Shown here: piece after piece, positions 31,889-43,128 of the stretch | How the letters are laid out: each line of letters opens with the position of its first letter | Numbering within the stretch: position 1 is the first letter of the stretch | Assembly: GCA_031772625.1 (NCBI GenBank) | Contig: CM062818.1 | Location: forward strand, 1,276,444,277 to 1,276,508,276 | From: Pinus tabuliformis | Taxonomy: Eukaryota > Streptophyta > Pinopsida > Pinales > Pinaceae | Direction: 5' to 3' | DNA: 64,000 nucleotides | Position numbers and translations under genes: made by a program | Notes under the pieces: generated by a model | Told to the model about the DNA's origin: nothing | What the model saw: the letters and a program-made list of their open reading frames with translations, nothing else | Databases searched by the model: none

Positions 31889-32910
31889 ATATGAGATTCC
31901 ACCTTCACGTGGTTGGCATTGTTTAATAGGGAATGTCTTATTATTGAAACCAAGAGAAGCTCATTCAAGTTTATATTATCAACTTCAATGGGTCGAGTAA
32001 CTATCATCAAAGCTTCTTAATTTTTTATTGAGAGATCATAGGTTTTATTCTCTCGATGCTCTCAAGGTCAAGTAAATGTTTAATTTATTTAAAATTTAGC
32101 AATCAAGGGAATTATGCTTTTATTAATTGACCCCGTATAAGGGGGTTGTGAATGGAGCCAACATTGAAATTTTTCAATTTGTGTTTGTATGCACTAAAAT
32201 TTGACATGGTTATAGTAAATGCATGTTTTTACGATATGGGATGGTTCCAAGACTCAAATATGACTCACACAAATAATTTGAAAAAATTATAACACAAATT
32301 TCAAGGAGATGAAATTATGTGGGTAGCAAGATGTGATCATAGAAGCAACAATCCTACAACTACTAGAAGAAACAACAAACCAATCACCATCACATGGTTG
32401 CCTTGAATCCTAAATTTCTCCATTCTCATAATAATAAAACACCAACACACTATTGAAGTGGAATTAATGACCAATATCTATGATGAGATTTAACAACAAG
32501 AATTTTTTTAGCCCTGTTATCCTAATATTGTCTCCTAATTGAAAATATGCCTTGGGTTTATGGTTTAATTGATCAACACAAATTTTTGGGGCTAATTATT
32601 AAACCTAATATCGACTCCCTTTTGTAATTTGTAATCCCTACTTCCCACTGAACCCTTTAACCCAATAACATTAGTAACATATGGTCTCTGGCACTTAATA
32701 ATTCCCCACACCCCTAACTCACATAGTCCATATAAACCTAATAACTCTTGAAACCATAAGCCCGACACCCTTTATAACCTAATATAAATATACGACCCCC
32801 AATATTGAAATTTTAACCCTTGAAGCCTTTATCTCATAAAATAACATTTGATACACCTATTAATTGATACTTATAATCACTCGTCACAATAACACTTGAC
32901 CATTAAACCA

Positions 32911-32993
<83 letters not shown>
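32911..32993. repeat. (TA)n microsatellite
   Basis: About 80 bp of TA repeats, followed by a short GATATA interruption. Confidence 0.95.
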
Positions 32994-32996
<3 letters not shown>

Positions 32997-33966
32997 TATA
33001 GATATATATATCCTCTAATCCCATTAAACACTAACACCCATAATTCATTCCAACTTATAACCTTGATAGTCCCTATCCACTTTAGCTATTATTACATCTA
33101 ATTAGTAACGACCATGACCCATTTTATAACAGTTAAACCCATTAAAACCTAACATTTAGGCTATACAATATGAACCATGTAACTTATGTCACATATAAAA
33201 ATTAACTCCTACTCCTTAAAATATAAGCACAATACAAAATTTTATTAATGATTGAATTTAGATCTATATATCTCTTTATTAGTGACCCATAACACCAATA
33301 ATCCATAAATTTTATCACCCTTCTCCATTTATAAATCCAGAACCATGACCAAAATTTTGTTTATCATATTATCATTAGAATTCATACTGCATGTATTACT
33401 TGGGATTTATAACACTTATAATAAGTAATCCCTATATTCCATATAATCCTTATAAAATATTTCAATTTTAGCCCTTATACTTAACACCTGAAACTAAACA
33501 TTATAACACTTAACATTTATATGTCTAATTTATAATCCCTAACTTTGATGACATAATCATAAGCATAAAAAATAACCAATATAAATCAAACCCTATCACC
33601 TAAAATATGAACAATTATCTAAAGCGAAATATAAATCCTATTCCTTATAGCATATAACTTAGAATTTCCATAACCCCTATAATCCCATCCTTACAATTTT
33701 TATAACCTTTAAGCCTTAAATACCATATCAATCTAACCACTATTAATAACCTCAAAGTCTATTAATAATTACTCTATAAACCTTATAATCCATATAAGAT
33801 CTATAACCCCTTAACACTATTGTCTCTATCCCCTCTCCCCTCCCTCCTAATTCCTAACCATTGTATCTCCTAATAATATACATTTAAGGATAACTTCTAA
33901 TTATAAAAATAAAATGAAAATGATTTAAAATAAAAATATAATATTTATTTAAATTTCAAATATAAT

Positions 33967-34095
33967 AGGCATAACATGTGGGTGAATTTGGGGTTTTCCA
34001 GGCATATCACAAGAAGGAACAATTTGGGGTTTTCCAAGCATATAACATGAAGGAACTATTTAGGTTTTCTAAGTATGCATAACACAGGAATGAAC
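33967..34095. repeat. Minisatellite, units of about 45-50 bp
   Basis: Three degenerate units contain GGCATA(A/T)CA...GAA followed by TTTGGGGTTTTCCAAGCATA-like text. No coding function is seen. Confidence 0.75.
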
Positions 34096-34361
34096 AATTA
34101 CTAGGAAACCTTCTTAGCAATTACAAACTACGAGCAACCAGAGTATATACAGGGACTTAGGGTATCACTCTCTCTTACCGATTGGAAACAATAGTAAGAG
34201 TAACTTTGGTATTAACTCCCAACCATTTTCTTTGGTGAACACCTTCACGCAGGTTGATAACCCTACCTACGTTCTCTGAATGTATATCTCCTCTCTAGTC
34301 CCTTCTCACTGAAAGTCATTCCCTAAGTTATCCCTTAGGAATACGATGAAGGCGACAAAGG

Positions 34362-34497
34362 GGTGAGAATTTGGGGTTTTGTTCGTGATGAAGACGTTAG
34401 AATTTGGCATTTTCTTCACAATGAAGGTGTGAGCATTTGGAGTTTCAATCAATGACAAAGATTTGAGAATTTGTGGTTTTGTTCCCAACATAGGAAT
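34362..34497. repeat. 33-bp minisatellite (four units)
   Basis: GAGAATTTGG-like starts recur at about 34365, 34398, 34431 and 34465. The 33-bp period keeps the minus strand open (34518-34306, 70 codons) with an 11-residue unit of the TPNSHPFV type. It is probably a DNA repeat rather than a gene. Confidence 0.75.
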
Positions 34498-34519
34498 TAA
34501 TACAATCTTAAAAACCATC

Positions 34520-35594
34520 GTGGTAGAGAGGCTATTTGGTAAATCGACCTAATTTTTCATTGAGCAGTGGAAGTGGAGCGACCATGGTGGTAAGTTGTCT
34601 GATTTCTCCAATTACAATTTGATTAATTTTAGTAATGTTTAAGTAATTAAACTTTTGCAGCTACAATTCGAGTAATTTGAGGATTCAAACCCTCATAACT
34701 CCATATCTTTGATTATTTTCACCATTTTAAATTACCCGTCATATTTCATAGTAAGCATATTCATAGTAATTCCACAGTGTCACAAACTGTAGGCCCAAGG
34801 GATGGCATTGAGCCATGCGTTGAAAAATGAGTTGTAAGCCACAGGTGGGGTGTAGACGGTGGCCATGGTCACAACATTGTGAATCATCAAAGATGGGAAG
34901 CCCATATTCGATTGAATGCAAAGATGTGAGTGGGTTAACGATGGTTGAACAATTCGATGGGAGGGGCTAGCCCCACCACTAGGTTAATGTGGCATCATGC
35001 TATTGGATATCATGCCCACAAGAATTCCTAACAAACCACCTCTCAATTGGTCTGATAATGCTTATTGAAACTAGGGTATATCTCACATGTTTTCCACTGA
35101 CGGGTTTTATGCATGTGGGTTTTTTTAGTTTTCTTTCTCCAAATCATATGCAATTATAATAATAAATTTAATTTTCATTACATTCCACAATTATATTTCA
35201 AGAAAGAATCATATCACATACTTATCGATTCCTTATAATTGGAATCAATAACCTGAAGGTGCATTAATGGAGGGCATACAAACAAAAGGACAAAATAGGT
35301 GGAAAGGATCACGTACACAATTAAATATTAGATATGATTTAATTCGGTGATAAGACTTGTTGATAAATAAGCATTAAATTTATTTAAGTCTTAGCAAGGG
35401 GAGCGGGAAGGAAGTCTACCATTTGAAAAAATACAAAATAAAAAAAGAATAATGAAGTTTGAGGGAAGTGGGAAAAGAGGAGCACAAACAACCTAGAATA
35501 AGGAAGAGGAAAAAAACACAAATTTACAAGGTTGATGGAACTCTCATTTTAATTGTTCTCAACAATTAAGCCTTTGCAATATTTGAAATTCTAG
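34520..35594. other. No gene seen
   Basis: AT-rich DNA with no recognisable frame or element ends. Confidence 0.5.
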
Positions 35595-35722
35595 GCCTGG
35601 TTCCACCCAACTTGAAAAATCATTATGTTAAACTGAAAAGTGCACAAGTGAAGGCTGTGTCCTTCCTAACATATTTACCGAGGAACTTTGCTGATTCTAT
35701 CCAATCACATGAGGAAGAGAGC
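35595..35722 (+). pseudogene. TRRAP/Tra1-like exon fragment (N-terminal HEAT region)
   Basis: The plus strand reads GLVPPNLKNHYVKLKSAQVK followed by AVSFLTYLPRNFADSIQSHE. It resembles, from memory, the conserved VPPHLKNHFIELKGAQVKTV-SFLTYLLKSFAD segment in the N-terminal helical-repeat region of plant TRRAP, the large PIKK-family scaffold of SAGA and NuA4 histone acetyltransferase complexes. Only about 42 codons are recognisable. A second, much later TRRAP segment lies at 38580-39276 in the same orientation, so the gene has lost most of its length. It cannot encode a working protein. Confidence 0.65.
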
Positions 35723-35809
35723 AAGTTTATAAAAGGGTTTCAATCAAATGTTCAAATTTCACCACTCTTAATTTTTAATTCATTCACAACAGGCTTTAGT
35801 TGTCCATAG

Positions 35810-36990
35810 TGACTACTTAATCTGTTAACTATTATTACAAAATCCCACTAGATGACAGAAAATGGAATTCCAAAATGTTACAACTTGTTGATTTTTTGTA
35901 GAAAAGTGAGAAATTAGAGATGTCAAAGGGAGAAAAGGTGTTGGTTGCATTACTATGTTGCATTGGAAGGTTGTTAATGCACAATGCTATATCCTGAAAC
36001 TTGACCTAAACAATGAAGTGTAAACCAATTGCTAATAGGAAATTTAAATCGATTGCTAATAGCCATTAATTCATTGTTTTAGTCAATGCATTATCCAATC
36101 ACTATTAATTTACCAACATGTAGAATCTAATTGGGTTTTATTGACATGGGGCAACAATAATGCAATATTGTACGTAATGTTTAATTTTTTACGCCATTGT
36201 TCCCATTGAACAAAGAATTTGAGCACTCTACATTGGAATTTAAACTTTTTGAGCTAATAGTAGGTTGTTAGCTAGGTTTTTGTTAGTTAATATAGTTTAT
36301 CACCATTAGGGTATATTTACCTTAGCGTTGTTTTTACTAGTTTGATGTTTTCTATACACCTTGCATAAGATAATCAAGCTTCTTTTGCTGCATATAATTT
36401 TTCTCATTTTCTTTGCATATTGTTGTTAATGATTTAAAATTTCAAGTATGTTTCAACAATTTGAATGAATTATGTTTTTGTAATGGATTATAGAAGTTAG
36501 GAATTGTAACTACTCTTTGTAAAAACAACACATAGTCACTCTACAACTCGTTTATTTCTTGTTTGAAGTTTTTATTGTGAATTTCACCTTTGGCTATGAA
36601 TTCAATGCATTAATGAATATAATGTTGTAATATTAAAACATTTTAATGATTTGAAGTAAATTTGGTTTACTCTCATTCTAGACAAAATTCCTTTACGTAG
36701 GGCTCTTACTAAGACACCCATGGAATTCCCTAAGGGAAAGAAACCTATAGAACAAATGAATCCTTTGCAACAAACACCTATTATAGTAGAAATATATTCA
36801 AAAGAATAAATTTTAGATATAGAGATACCTCAACCAAAGGTGGAACAACCAAGATCTATTTTGAAATACATTGAGGCCATCACAAGTTCTTAAAACCAAG
36901 TTTCGATGATGAGGGGAGGTGTATCAAAGGTTTCATATAGAAGAGTGTCTTGACATAATACCTCATATTGACCCTTTATTATTATTATTA
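35810..36990. other. No gene seen
   Basis: AT-rich. A plus-strand frame near 36690-36930 (TKTPMEFPKGKKPIEQMNPL) has a few stops and no family that I can identify. Confidence 0.45.
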
Positions 36991-37008
36991 TTTATTCTGA
37001 AAGTAAAA

Positions 37009-37020
37009 GATATATATATA

Positions 37021-37059
<39 letters not shown>
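37009..37059. repeat. (TA)n microsatellite
   Basis: About 50 bp of TA repeats with one TCTA interruption at the start. Confidence 0.93.
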
Positions 37060-37060
<1 letters not shown>

Positions 37061-37379
37061 GAATAAGGGTACTTATAAAAATAAAAGTATGGGAATTGGG
37101 CCAATACACTTACATTTTGAGTTAGAAATAGAAGTCAAGTCTTCAAAAGAGTAAATAAAATGTTTACCATCACCCTAGCTAATGATACTCTTAAGAAAGA
37201 AGATATGTTCACCATAAATTTTGCCGAAAAACCCCAACAAAAGACAAAATTTTGAGGCCAACGTTACATAACCATACGAAAGGAGAATAGATTATAGACC
37301 AAAAAACAACCTCTTCAAAGGAGAGGAGAAATCACCACAGGCCACGACCATTTTCCTCCAAGTCTCTGATATGGGGAGA

Positions 37380-37687
37380 CCTCTGACGACCAACATGAAC
37401 ACCAACAACATTATCCTACTAAATCTCCAGAATCACCACCTGTGCACTAAGCTGGCTAATTTCCTCAAAGGTCTTGTCCAACGAATCCTGCATGTCTGCA
37501 TGGTGCACCAATAAATTTTCTTCCACAAATAATTAGAATTAGAAACGCTGGTGCTCAATCATATCTTTTGGGTTGTTAATTGTGGTGACCAGAGCCTGCT
37601 GCAATCAGTGGCACCCTGAAGATCAGGTCTATTAGCTATCCCATCCATGGAGCTCAAAGCACATAGGAGAGCAAGAAAATGCCAAAT
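37380..37687 (-). pseudogene. Possible gypsy leader/gag start next to an LTR
   Basis: On the minus strand, from about 37650, LQALVTTINNPKDMIEHQRF, then VEENLLVHHADMQDSLDKTF and EEISQLSAQVVILE has the look of the variable N-terminal coiled-coil region of gypsy gag. It sits directly inside an LTR copy whose neighbour GCCAAAT resembles a decayed primer site. There are stops. This is a weak call based on position and composition. Confidence 0.35.
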
Positions 37688-38002
37688 TGTTATGTAACAA
37701 GATAAAAAAAATAGAAGAAAAGATAGATCGATGACTTGAAAATAAGCTTATTCGAGGGGGAAACCTCCTTTTACATCACATAAATGAACAATTCTCATAT
37801 TTTTCAATTGACAAGGCCTCCTTGGTATATATATGAGTCTAAAGGATCAAAATATAATTAGGGCCTACATAACAATAATAATGTAAGGGCTCTACAATAA
37901 CAATAATGGGTTTCTATGGGGCACAACAATAACAATATGGGAGTTCTATGGTGCAAAACGATAACAATATGGGGATTGTACTAGTATTATAGGGACCCAA
38001 CA
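37688..38002 (-). repeat. Diverged LTR of the small-chromovirus family
   Basis: TGTTATGTAACAAG to GGGACCCAACA, about 315 bp, is clearly related to the LTRs at 20.5-21.8 and 62.1-63.4 kb (shared ATAAGC, TACATCACATAAATGAACAA, TAACAATAATAATGTAAGGG). The right flank, TGCACCTATCCTTCAAAAAA, resembles the internal sequence beside the 3' LTR in those copies. The left flank resembles the internal sequence beside a 5' LTR. Confidence 0.8.
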
Positions 38003-38579
38003 TGCACCTATCCTTCAAAAAAGTGTTTTCCTTTGTTGTAGCACAATCTGACCCAGCTAAAAGGTGAAATATTTTAAAATAAAACTCCAACACATGGTTA
38101 AATTTGCTAAATTTGACAATACCTATCGATATTTGTTGGCAAATCCACAAGTGGAAGAAATTATTGGTGTTCTTAAAAATGATTAAAATGTTCTTAGAGG
38201 GAATACTTCTGGGCTCCCATTGCTTGCAGATTTTTTTTTGGGAACATGAATGTTGTTATTCAAAACATTTGATATCACTTATTATAATTTTATGTTGATA
38301 AAAAAAATTCAATTTTGGGCTAGAAGCAAGTTTTTATAAACCTTATTGGCATCTTACAAGCTATCAAGAGAAGGAGCTCATGGTCAAGAAGAAGTATATT
38401 CAATGGGGAAGAAAGAAGACAAATTTTGTTGATGGCAAAGAATATAATAGGGAAAAAAACTTCCCAAAGAATTCACGTAAAAGGAAACCTTCCCATCATA
38501 ACCAGGATTCCTTTTGAGAAATTTCAAATACAAATTGTTCGATTGACTGGATACTGAATCAATGATATCCTGGTGGTAA
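38003..38579. other. Unassigned DNA between LTR and TRRAP fragment
   Basis: Begins with about 40 bp matching the internal end of the small-chromovirus family. The rest has no gene that I recognise. A plus-strand stretch near 38360-38520 is open in short pieces without known similarity. Confidence 0.45.
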
Positions 38580-39276
38580 ATAGGACTCCTAACAAGTTGG
38601 ATGTTATTCTTGTTTGGTATGATTTGCTTCAATGGAAGAATCACGTGTGACAATGTAATCAATGCATTTAAACATTTTTCAATTACAAACTCTCAGCTTC
38701 ACCAACTTGCATATCGTGGCAAGGCATGGAATGTTAACAAGATTTCTCATGTTGCCCATAAGTAAAGACATTATGATGTCTACCTAACTGTGCCGAAAAA
38801 AATGGATGGCTATTCAACAATGGAAGTTCAAGAAAGATTCGTGAAAATAAGAGAGAAAGCAAAAGCTTCCTCAGAAATGAGACATGAATTAACTAATGGG
38901 ATTAATTTGGTCAATAGTATTGATTTGGGATCTTTTTCCAGATCGATACCAGGTAGAGATTTTATGCCTTAAAGGAGAACTTTTGCATAAATTGAATGAA
39001 GGTAAAAGTGTTCATTGTGCATATTCACATACAATCGGTGTCTCCAAGGATTTTTCTAAAGGATGGATACACTGGGGCATTTATTGTGATCAAGTTTATA
39101 AAGAGACAAATGAAGTGAACTAGCTAGAATATGCAGTATGTTGTTTGCTTCAAGCATTTAAACATGGAGTGTCAAATGTTAGAAGTCACTTAACACATGT
39201 TTTGTATTTGTTGAGATTTGACACTCAAAATGAACCTGTGGGGAAAGCATTTGATAAGCACTTCGATCAGATACCC
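38580..39276 (+). pseudogene. TRRAP/Tra1-like fragment (FAT region)
   Basis: Through a few stops and frameshifts the plus strand reads, in order, RTPNKLDVILVWYDLLQWKN; then, in another frame, QLHQLAYRGKAWNVNKISHV; then STMEVQERFVKIREKAKAS; then GELLHKLNEGKSVHCAYS; then FSKGWIHWGIYCDQVYKET; then FKHGVSNVRSHLTHVLYLLR and NEPVGKAFDKHFDQIP. This run matches the FAT region of plant TRRAP, where the family has KLNE---ANQAYSNAI and KGWISWGNYCD. About 230 codons are present without an obvious intron. The match ends abruptly at about 39276. TRRAP recruits histone acetyltransferase complexes to activators, but this copy is non-functional. Confidence 0.82.
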
Positions 39277-39736
39277 ACGAGGTTTCATTCACTTTGCAAA
39301 TTGATTTTTGGAGGTGGTCCCACGAGGTGAATTTTAACTTCTTATTGCGGGCAAATGAAGCAAAATTTCAAAAATATACGATCTGGGGTTTTTGCAGAAG
39401 GGCCTGTGTTGACTTCATCATGGACAATTTTCAAAAATTGGGAGCGGTTTGAGATATTTCACTAGTTCATTCAAGGCCATTTTTTGAAAAAATGTCCTGC
39501 AATTGGGGATTAACATGTTTTTAATCAATGTTCCTGAGCTTGTCAGTGAATATTATGGAGAAAGAAAGAAAGAACTCCATGAATTTTTCCAATTGGTTGA
39601 GCTTTCTGCCCAATGGTGATGAGTTGGATGCAATTCCCCAACATGCAAGGATGGATGGGAAGACCTCTCACAACAGATGGTGGTAGAATTGTTGGCTTTA
39701 ACAGATGGAGTAAATAAAAATCATTGCATTCTTGTG
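39277..39736. other. Unassigned stretch between TRRAP and nardilysin fragments
   Basis: Short open pieces (for example NEAKFQKYTIWGFCRRACVD near 39350, and YGERKKELHEFFQLVELSAQ near 39555) suggest former coding sequence, but I cannot place them in a family. The sequence CCCACGAGG occurs twice, at the TRRAP edge and about 45 bp later. Confidence 0.4.
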
Positions 39737-39985
39737 ATAGCAACAACAATGTGTGGGGGAGTGGGGAATTTGTTTGATCCAATGGATGCTCAGGGCCTTG
39801 CACATTTTTAGAGCACATGCTATTTATGGGAAGTGTTTAATTTCAAAATGAAAATGAGTATTTAGTTTATTTTCAAATCACATAGGCTATGCAAATGCTT
39901 ATATTGGAAATGAATATTCATGTTATCATTTTGAGGTGAACCACAAATTTCTAAAATCAACGTTAAAGATTTCTCAATTTTTCAT
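39737..39985 (+). pseudogene. Nardilysin-like (M16 metallopeptidase) fragment
   Basis: The plus strand reads IATTMCGGVGNLFDPMDAQG, then LAHF. One base is missing within the zinc motif, after which EHMLFMGSV continues in another frame. Family members read LAHFLEHMLFMGS, with His-X-X-Glu-His as the zinc site. Further on, FQNENEY and the pieces for NAYIGNEYSCYHFEV and FLKSTLKISQFF follow, matching plant nardilysin/insulin-degrading enzyme. At least two frameshifts are present. The match stops exactly at 39985, where the duplicated transposon block begins. Confidence 0.8.
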
Positions 39986-40021
39986 GGTGGTCTACACAAC
40001 TATTTAAAGCACACCATTCTC

Positions 40022-40249
40022 ATGTTTAACCTTACTAGAATAGATGAGGTATTTGTTCAGGCTACACATCTAGAGGCTAGAGGAAAGAATGTGAACCCAG
40101 AAGTTGGGGGATCATCAAAAGCCACTGCAAGCAAGAACAAGGAAAAGAGAAAGCAGAAATGGAAAGAGAGGAAGATAAATGTTGTACAAAAGGCAAAACC
40201 TTCATGCACTCACTGCAAGAAGGATGGGCATAATGATGAACACTCCTAG
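40022..40249 (+). pseudogene. Gag C-terminus with zinc knuckle (second copy)
   Basis: Seventy-five codons in register with 12352-12578, containing CTHCKKDGHNDEHS. The last Cys ligand of the knuckle is replaced by Ser, unlike the first copy (DEHC). The rest of gag is absent because the duplicated block begins at 39986. Confidence 0.88.
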
Positions 40250-40379
40250 ATTCTACATCCGGAGTTGAGGCCCAAGAAGTTTGATGGAAAAAAGAGGAAG
40301 ACTATTGCAGCTATTCAAAAGGATTTGAGGTTAGACTCAGGGGATGAAACAACAATCACAACCACAGCTATAAAAGGTT

Positions 40380-41620
40380 GTCCGCTTTAGAGAATGTAGA
40401 AATCAAGAAGCAGGTATAGGAGCTGCTCGAGAAAGGGTTCATAAGATCTAGAACATCACCATGTGGGTCTCCAATTGTCTTGGTGAGAAAGAAATATGGC
40501 TCATGGAGAATGTGCATTGATTACCGAGCACTAAATAAGATAACGATCAAAAATCGTTATCCCCTTCCTCGCATAGATGATCTATTAGATCAGTTGAAAG
40601 AAGTTGTTTAATTTTCCAAGTTGGACTTGCATAGTGGCTATCATCATGTCAGAGTTGTAGAGCAATATGCATAGAAGACTGCTTTCAAAACAATGTAGGG
40701 ATTGTATGAGTGGTTAGTTATGCCTTTTGGCTTAACTAATGCTCTTGCTACTTTCATGAGAGTAATGAATGATGTACTCAGGCCTTTTGTTGATGATTTT
40801 GTTATTGTATATCTAGATGACATTCTGGTATTTAGTAAAACATGGGAAGAACATTTGAAACATGTAAAGCAGATTCTAGATGTTTTGAAAAGAGAAAATC
40901 TTTATGTTAAGCTATCAAAATGTGAATTTGGCCAAACATCTTTGAATTATTTGGGTCATATTGTAGGGGGTGGTGAATTGAATATAGATCTCTCTAAGGT
41001 TGCAGTGATTGTAAACTGGCCTAAACCCAAATCTGCTACAGAAGTTAGAAGCTTCCTAGGAGCAGCACAGTATTGGAGAAAGTTTATTGCTAACTTTTCC
41101 TTGATTTCAGCTCCCTTACATTCTTTAACAGGATTGAACAAGGTGTTTCAGTTGGGAGGCAAACAACAGAAAGCCTTCGACACCTTAAAAGAAAAGATTA
41201 GTACAGCACCAGTACTAGCACTGCGTGATCTTCAAAGACCCTTTGAGATTGAAACAGATGCTAATGACTATGCCACGTGAGCAGTGTTGATGCAGCACAA
41301 TAAACCCATATGTTATCATTCTGAGACATTTAATTCTGCAGTAGTTAATTATCCCACATATGATAAATAATTGTATGCATTAGTACAGAGTGTGAAAAAG
41401 TGGAAACATTACCTAATGGGAAAAGACACAGTTATACATACTGATCATCAACCACTTCAATATTTACAGTCACAAACTAAGTTGTAGCAATCAAGGCACT
41501 ATAGGTGGATGGGTTTTCTACAACAATTTCATCTTGTCATCAAATATAAAAAGGGCATACACAATAAAGTTGCAAATGTGTTGTCCAGACCAATCATAAA
41601 TTCATCTACTATACTTAAGC
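40380..41620 (+). pseudogene. Reverse transcriptase-RNase H (second copy)
   Basis: Same order as in the first copy. The piece 40702-41280 (192 codons) is uninterrupted and includes [20 protein letters not shown], the YLDD box and [14 protein letters not shown]. Two stops present in the first copy (the TAA at 13303 and the TAG at 13492) are absent here. The TAA near 40610, the TAG near 40697 and the TAG near 41486 are shared. RNase H reads ETDANDYAT then a private stop at 41278. Confidence 0.9.
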
Positions 41621-41721
41621 ATAACTCAATATTGCATGAAAGCTACATTGAATAGTATGCTGAAGATATAGGTTTTAAAGATGTATATGCAGCTTTAAGT
41701 AATGGCAAAAAGGTAGAAGAA

Positions 41722-42708
41722 TTGGATTACTATATTAAGGACCGACTCTTGTATCATTTGGGAAAGCTATGCATCCCACAAACAGAGAGCGTTAACATAA
41801 TTAGGGAGGCACATACTTCTCTGATATCAGGTCACTTTGGTGTAAGTAAAACAGTTGCACAGCTGCAAAGATTTTGTTATTGGCCAAAAATGAATGAAAC
41901 AATTTCTAGATATGTAAGAGGGTGTACCATGTGTGCTAAAAGAAAGCCTAGCAATAGAAAAAAAGGCTTGTACACTCCACTACTAGTTCCTTCTCATCCT
42001 TGGGAAAGTGTTTCCATAGACTTTGTTGGGGGGCTGCCTAAATCTAGAAAAGGTCATGACTATTTATATGTTATTGTGGATAGGTTCTGCAAAATGTGTA
42101 CTTTAGTACCCTATAAAAAACAGATTACAGCTGAACAAACAGCAAAGTTTTTCTTTTAGCATGTATGGGTTCATTTTGGATTACCCACTTCCATTGCATC
42201 TGATCGAGATTCCCGATTTGTTGGGAAATTTTGGTCGAGTCTGTGGGAATTGATGGACACCAGACTGAAGAAGAGCACGACTTTTCATTCGCAAATAGAT
42301 GGCCAAACAGAGGTAGTCAACTAGATAGTGATCCAGTTGCTCAGAGGCTATTGCAGCAAGCATCCCAAGCTTTGGGATGAACATTTGTGTTATGTGCAAC
42401 ATGCTTACAACTGGGCTAAACATTCTTCTACACAAAGATCTCCTTTTGAGACTTGTTTTGGTTTCACACCAAGGTCTCCCTTGGATTTTGTCTTTGGTAA
42501 AGACTTAGTGGTTGATGGACTCAGTGACGTGGACAAGGCAACCAAGTTCAATGAACAAATCCAAAAGATTCACCAGGTAGTACAAGAACAACTGGAAAAG
42601 AGCCGATCCAAGTACAAGTCAAGGCGCGATAAGCATCAGATTGAGCATAGTTTCCAAGTTGGTGATCATGTCTGGCCGTATATCAGCAAAGACAGAATGC
42701 AAGGATAA
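41722..42708 (+). pseudogene. Integrase (second copy)
   Basis: HHCC domain and catalytic core as in the first copy. The second catalytic Asp is retained (SIASDRDSRF), where the first copy has Asn. A private TAG at 42157-42159 (CAG in the first copy) and a TAG near 42324 in the DGQTEVVN region interrupt it. It ends with FQVGDHVWPYISK. Confidence 0.9.
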
Positions 42709-42717
42709 GGTAAGACG

Positions 42718-43083
42718 TTGAAGCCAATAAGGTATGGACATTTCAAGATACTCGAGAAAATTGGTGAGAATTCTTTTCGCCTTGATTTTCCAGCTTACAT
42801 GCACATCTATTCAGTAGTTAATGCAGAAAGCTTGAGACTGTTTGAACCTTCATTGATTGAAAATCCTGAAGAGCAGAGTCAGTTACCTTCTATTGATGAT
42901 CTGTTGCCTGAATATCTCAATGAATTGCAGGAAGATACAGTTCCGGATAAGAAGTTGAGAACTATACGCAGAGGGGATGTTGAGTACCTTAGGATTGGAC
43001 TCAAAGGTTCAAAACCAAGTAGTGCAAGATGGATAGAAATTGGGCAAGCGAGGAATTTATATCCTCACTTGATTGATGCTTAA
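42718..43083 (+). pseudogene. Chromovirus C-terminal tail (second copy, continuous)
   Basis: A 121-codon open piece: RYGHFKILEKIGENSFRLDF, then LRLFEPSLIENPEEQSQLPS and RRGDVEYLRIGLKGSKPSSA. The frameshift of the first copy is absent. It is separated from the integrase by a single TAA. It matches the C-terminal extension of plant chromoviruses. Confidence 0.78.
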
Positions 43084-43128
43084 AAACCAACTTTTGGTGG
43101 TCCAAAAGCTTTTTCAGTGGGAAGGCCA

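Larger units (their letters stand above)
31791..33960. other. Gene-free DNA with C-strand telomere-like text
   Basis: No gene. From about 32560 to 33850 the plus strand is rich in CCCCTAACTC, AACCCAATAAC and TAACCCCTAT-like words, loosely the reverse complement of the GGTTAAGGG-type DNA at 20.2-21.9 kb. It lies on the far side of the transposase remnant. Confidence 0.5.

Noticed and set aside
39350..39420. The reading NEAKFQKYTIWGFCRRACVD as a specific host gene.
   Set aside because: I could not place it in a family with confidence, so it is left as an unassigned former coding stretch.
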